A stretch of DNA of 64,000 bases from contig NZ_BSYI01000007.1 in the NCBI RefSeq assembly GCF_030270585.1, positions 104,805 through 168,804 on the forward strand, in the 5' to 3' direction. A program made the translations under genes and the position numbers. The stretch's first letter is position 1. Each line of letters begins with the position of its first letter. Origin of the DNA: Paralimibaculum aggregatum (GTDB lineage Bacteria; Pseudomonadota; Alphaproteobacteria; Rhodobacterales; Rhodobacteraceae). The notes under the pieces were generated by a model. The model made no database searches. It worked only from the letters and a program-made list of their open reading frames with translations, and had not been told where the DNA came from. This document shows, piece after piece, positions 61,583-64,000 of this stretch.

Positions 61583-62761
61583 ATGCCGAAGCCCCTGCCG
61601 AACTCCATCGCCGCGCTGGCCGACCAGATCGGCGAGTGGCGGCGCGATTTCCACGCCCATCCCGAGCTCTCCTATGCCGAGCACCGCACCGCCGCGCGGG
61701 TCGCCGAGCTGCTCCGCGGCTTCGGGCTCGACACGGTGGCCGAGGGGCTCGGCGGCACCGGCGTGGTCGGCGTGCTGCACGGGGCAGGCGGGCCGGGCGG
61801 GCCCGCGATCATGCTGCGCGCCGACATGGACGCGCTGCCGATCGCCGAGGCCACCGGCGTGCCGCATGCCTCCAGGACCCCCGGCGTGATGCATGCCTGC
61901 GGCCATGACGGGCACACCGCGATGCTGCTCGGCGCCGCCCGCCATCTTGCCGAGACGCGCAACTTCCGCGGCACCGTCTGCTTCTGCTTCCAGCCGGCGG
62001 AGGAGGACGGCGCCGGCGCCCATGCGATGATTCGCGACGGGCTGTTCGAGCGCTTCCCGGTGCGCGCGGTCTACGGCATGCACAACTGGCCGGGCCTGCC
62101 GATCGGGCACATGGCGGTCACCGAGGGGCCGGTCTCGGCGCGGGCCGACAGCTTCACCATCACGCTCACCGGCAAGGGCGGGCACGGCGCCGTGCCGCAG
62201 GATGCGCGCGACCCGCTGCTCGCCGGGGCCTGGCTGGTGGCGCAGCTGCAGACGGTGGTCAGCCGCCGGATCGACCCGCGGGCGCCGGCGGTGCTCTCGA
62301 TCTGCGCCTTCCAGGCCGGCGAGGCCGCCAACGTGATCCCGGACGTGGCCCGGCTGCGCGGCACCACGCGCTGCTATTCCGAGGCGCTGGCCGCCGAGAT
62401 CCATGCCGAGATCGCGCGAATCGCCGCCGGCGTCGCCGCGGCGCACGGGGTGCGGGCCGAGATCGCCATCGACGAGGCGATCGACCCGCCGACGGTCAAC
62501 GACCCGGCCGAGGCGCGATTCGCCCATGAGGTGATGCGCGCGGTGGTCGGGGAGGAGCGCGCCACCTTCGGCCATCCGCCGGCCATGGTGGGCGAGGACT
62601 TCGCCTATCTTGCGCGCGAGGTGCCCGGTGCATACGTGCTTCTGGGCAATGGCGACACACAACCGCTCCACCATCCCGAGTATGAATTCAGCGACGCCGG
62701 CGCGGCTTACGGCACCGCCTTCTGGGTGCGCCTCGCCGAGCGGGCGCTGCCCGCGGGGTAG
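61583..62761 (+). CDS. M20-family amidohydrolase (hippurate hydrolase-like)
   Basis: A 392-residue metallo-amidohydrolase. It has RRDFHAHPELSYAE, MRADMDALPI, MHACGHDGHTAMLL (the Cys and His metal ligands), FQPAEEDGAGAHAM (Glu pair) and MVGEDFAYLAREVPGAYVLLG, matching the hippurate/N-acyl-amino-acid hydrolase group. It removes acyl groups from amino acids in the cytoplasm. GGAGG precedes the ATG at 61583 and there is no signal peptide. It follows the methyltransferase gene by 29 bp. Confidence 0.92.
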   Translation: MPKPLPNSIAALADQIGEWRRDFHAHPELSYAEHRTAARVAELLRGFGLDTVAEGLGGTGVVGVLHGAGGPGGPAIMLRADMDALPIAEATGVPHASRTPGVMHACGHDGHTAMLLGAARHLAETRNFRGTVCFCFQPAEEDGAGAHAMIRDGLFERFPVRAVYGMHNWPGLPIGHMAVTEGPVSARADSFTITLTGKGGHGAVPQDARDPLLAGAWLVAQLQTVVSRRIDPRAPAVLSICAFQAGEAANVIPDVARLRGTTRCYSEALAAEIHAEIARIAAGVAAAHGVRAEIAIDEAIDPPTVNDPAEARFAHEVMRAVVGEERATFGHPPAMVGEDFAYLAREVPGAYVLLGNGDTQPLHHPEYEFSDAGAAYGTAFWVRLAERALPAG

Positions 62762-62893
62762 GCGCCCGGCCGCGCGATCATCGCTCCGTCGCCTTGCCGC
62801 CACGTTGCGAATTCGGTGCAAACTTTGCGTGACAAGCGGCGCCGCTGCTGCTGGGATGGTGGGGTTCACATCTGCCGAAGAGGAGAACGTCTG

Positions 62894-63061
62894 ATGTCTC
62901 TGACCTCCCATATCAGCCAGCTTCGCGACAAGCATGCCGATCTCGATCGCCAGATCGAGGAAGCGAACAAGCGGCCCGGGACGGATGAACTGGAACTCAC
63001 GGCGATGAAACGACGCAAGCTGCAGATCAAGGAGGAGATCACGCGGCTCAGCGCGGACTAG
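62894..63061 (+). CDS. YdcH-family (DUF465) small protein
   Basis: A 55-residue all-helical protein: MSLTSHISQLRDKHADLDRQIEEANKRPGTDELELTAMKRRKLQIKEEITRL. This is the DUF465 (YdcH) signature of two charged helices, often a dimeric coiled coil. AGGAGAA lies 8 bases before the ATG at 62894. A terminator hairpin follows at 63076-63099. The function of the family is unknown. Confidence 0.92.
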   Translation: MSLTSHISQLRDKHADLDRQIEEANKRPGTDELELTAMKRRKLQIKEEITRLSAD

Positions 63062-63075
63062 CACCCCGCTGCCGG

Positions 63076-63099
63076 CACGCCGCCCCCGCCGGCGGCGTG
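63076..63099 (+). terminator. Terminator hairpin after the YdcH gene
   Basis: Perfect 9-bp arms cacgccgcc and ggcggcgtg flank a 6-base cccgcc loop 15 bases after the stop. It may also serve the convergent gene. Confidence 0.65.
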
Positions 63100-63104
63100 A
63101 CCGG

Positions 63105-63143
63105 CCCTGAACGGGCGCCCTGAACAGGCGCCTGACCGGGGAT
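63105..63143. repeat. Short 13-bp direct repeats
   Basis: Two near-identical 13-bp units, ccctgaacgggcg (63105) and ccctgaacaggcg (63118), are followed by a weaker third. Next to them atcatggcc occurs twice, 13 bp apart (around 63142 and 63155). The gap 63062-63201 otherwise holds only the terminator. Confidence 0.6.
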
Positions 63144-63201
63144 CATGGCCGGATATCATGGCCAGGGCGGGGCCGGGTCCGATGCGGCTGCCGGCCCGCG
63201 C

Positions 63202-63939
63202 TCAGGCCGCCTGGCGGGCGGCGCGGGCGCGCAGATAGGCCGCCACCCAGCGCGCGAAGGCGGCATTGTCGACCGGCGCACCGATCGCGTCGATGCCGGC
63301 CTGCGCCGCCGGTGCCGGCACCGCGACGCCGCGGCGCGCGACGAGCAGGTCGCGGGCATAGTCCGGCTCGAACTCGGGATGCGGCTGGATCGAGATCGCG
63401 TCCGGCGCCTCCGGATCGCCATAGGCGAGCATCGCATGGGGGCAGAAGTCGCTCTCCGCGAGCCGCGTGGCATCGCCGGGGATCGCGGTCACCTGATCCT
63501 GGTGCATGGCGTGAAAGCGCATCGGGCCCGGCGCATCGGCCATCCAGCCGGGGCGTTGCAGCGTGGTGTAGACATGCGGGCCGCAGCCCCAGCCGCGATC
63601 CGACTTCTCCGCCCGTCCGCCGAAGGCCTCGGCCATGATCTGGTGACCGAAGCAGATCCCGATCAGCGGCACGCCGGCGCCGCGGGCCTCGCGCAGGAAG
63701 GCCTTCAGCGGCTCGATCCAGGGCATCGGGTCATAGACGCCGTGCTTCGAGCCGGTCACCAGCCAGGCATCGGCGGCCTGCGGGCTTCCGGGCAGGGCAC
63801 CCTCGAGCACCTTCACCGCCTCGAATTCGAGGCCCGGATCGGCGCCCGCGAGCAGGCGCACGAACATGTCCGGATAGGTCCCGTGGCGGTCCACGAGCTC
63901 CTCGGCGACCCGTCCCGTCTCGAGTATCCCGACGCGCAT
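63202..63939 (-). CDS. Class I glutamine amidotransferase-like protein
   Basis: A 245-residue GATase1-family protein. The nucleophile Cys is in LIGICFGHQIMAEAFGG, the His-Glu pair in SIQPHPEFE. It also has WLVTGSKHGVYD and FHAMHQDQVTAIP, as in the stand-alone GuaA-like amidotransferases. The reaction would be glutamine-driven amination or hydrolysis of a small substrate such as a gamma-glutamyl compound. I chose the ATG at 63939 (GGAG upstream) over a TTG at 63954. The 5' neighbour lies outside the window. Confidence 0.9.
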   Translation of the reverse strand: MRVGILETGRVAEELVDRHGTYPDMFVRLLAGADPGLEFEAVKVLEGALPGSPQAADAWLVTGSKHGVYDPMPWIEPLKAFLREARGAGVPLIGICFGHQIMAEAFGGRAEKSDRGWGCGPHVYTTLQRPGWMADAPGPMRFHAMHQDQVTAIPGDATRLAESDFCPHAMLAYGDPEAPDAISIQPHPEFEPDYARDLLVARRGVAVPAPAAQAGIDAIGAPVDNAAFARWVAAYLRARAARQAA

Positions 63940-64000
63940 CCGATTCTCCGTCAAGCTCTGGCGAAAGCCATCACTTAGGCGGGATGCGCGCCGGGGGGAA

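Overview
The window is a very GC-rich (clearly above 70% by eye), densely packed bacterial chromosome segment. It fits a Rhodobacterales-like alphaproteobacterium: an irr gene divergent from fabA-fabB-fabI, a TPR protein-ispE-polyprenyl synthase-DUF2007-methyltransferase neighbourhood, a secreted metalloprotease with a VPLPA-CTERM-type tail, a cupin of the DMSP-lyase type, and many four-base ATGA/GTGA gene overlaps. No IS element, prophage, CRISPR array, rRNA or tRNA was recognised. The species cannot be named from this.

Layout. 1-6698 is a tightly coupled catabolic operon: the C-terminal part of an SIS/RpiR-type regulator, a quaternary-amine type Rieske oxygenase, three paralogous mandelate-racemase-family enzymes, a quinone-oxidoreductase-like MDR protein and a DMSP-lyase-like cupin. 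The likely substrates are methylated osmolytes (betaines, DMSP). A four-PAS hybrid histidine kinase and a dimethylformamidase-like protein follow. 12060-15390 holds a subtilisin-like protease paired with an MBL-fold hydrolase, ended by two overlapping alternative hairpins. 15530-17050 is a DUF1326/DUF2182 pair. 17313-18894 is the most striking locus: a protein with an NHLP-type leader-like N terminus overlapped by a tetrapyrrole-methylase-fold methyltransferase closely resembling split-borosin N-methyltransferases, i.e. a candidate RiPP system. 19176-22339 is a taurine/nitrate-type ABC importer whose permease has an unusual extra domain.

22358-29113 has a class III nucleotide cyclase divergent from a Crp/Fnr regulator, then a trehalose block (glk, otsA, GH15, otsB). 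29303-32056 has a LuxR-type regulator with a degenerate receiver and the two subunits of a malate/succinate-CoA ligase. The 1.2-kb gap that follows is non-coding and built of three unrelated tandem repeats, including about 52 copies of a 13-bp unit. 33265-36714 is a lipid operon (plsC, cdsA, CDP-alcohol transferase) joined to a CaiB-type CoA-transferase.

The second half is mostly housekeeping: a secreted metalloprotease, an EamA exporter, an asparaginase overlapped by an ECF sigma factor, an IalB-like protein, a hydroxyacid dehydrogenase, irr and the unsaturated fatty-acid genes fabA-fabB-fabI, rlmN, a class III PHA synthase (phaE-phaC), ispE, a polyprenyl diphosphate synthase followed by a 19-bp tandem repeat, an M20 amidohydrolase, a YdcH-type small protein and a class I glutamine amidotransferase. 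All functional calls rest on reading motifs and family resemblance; no database search was possible.
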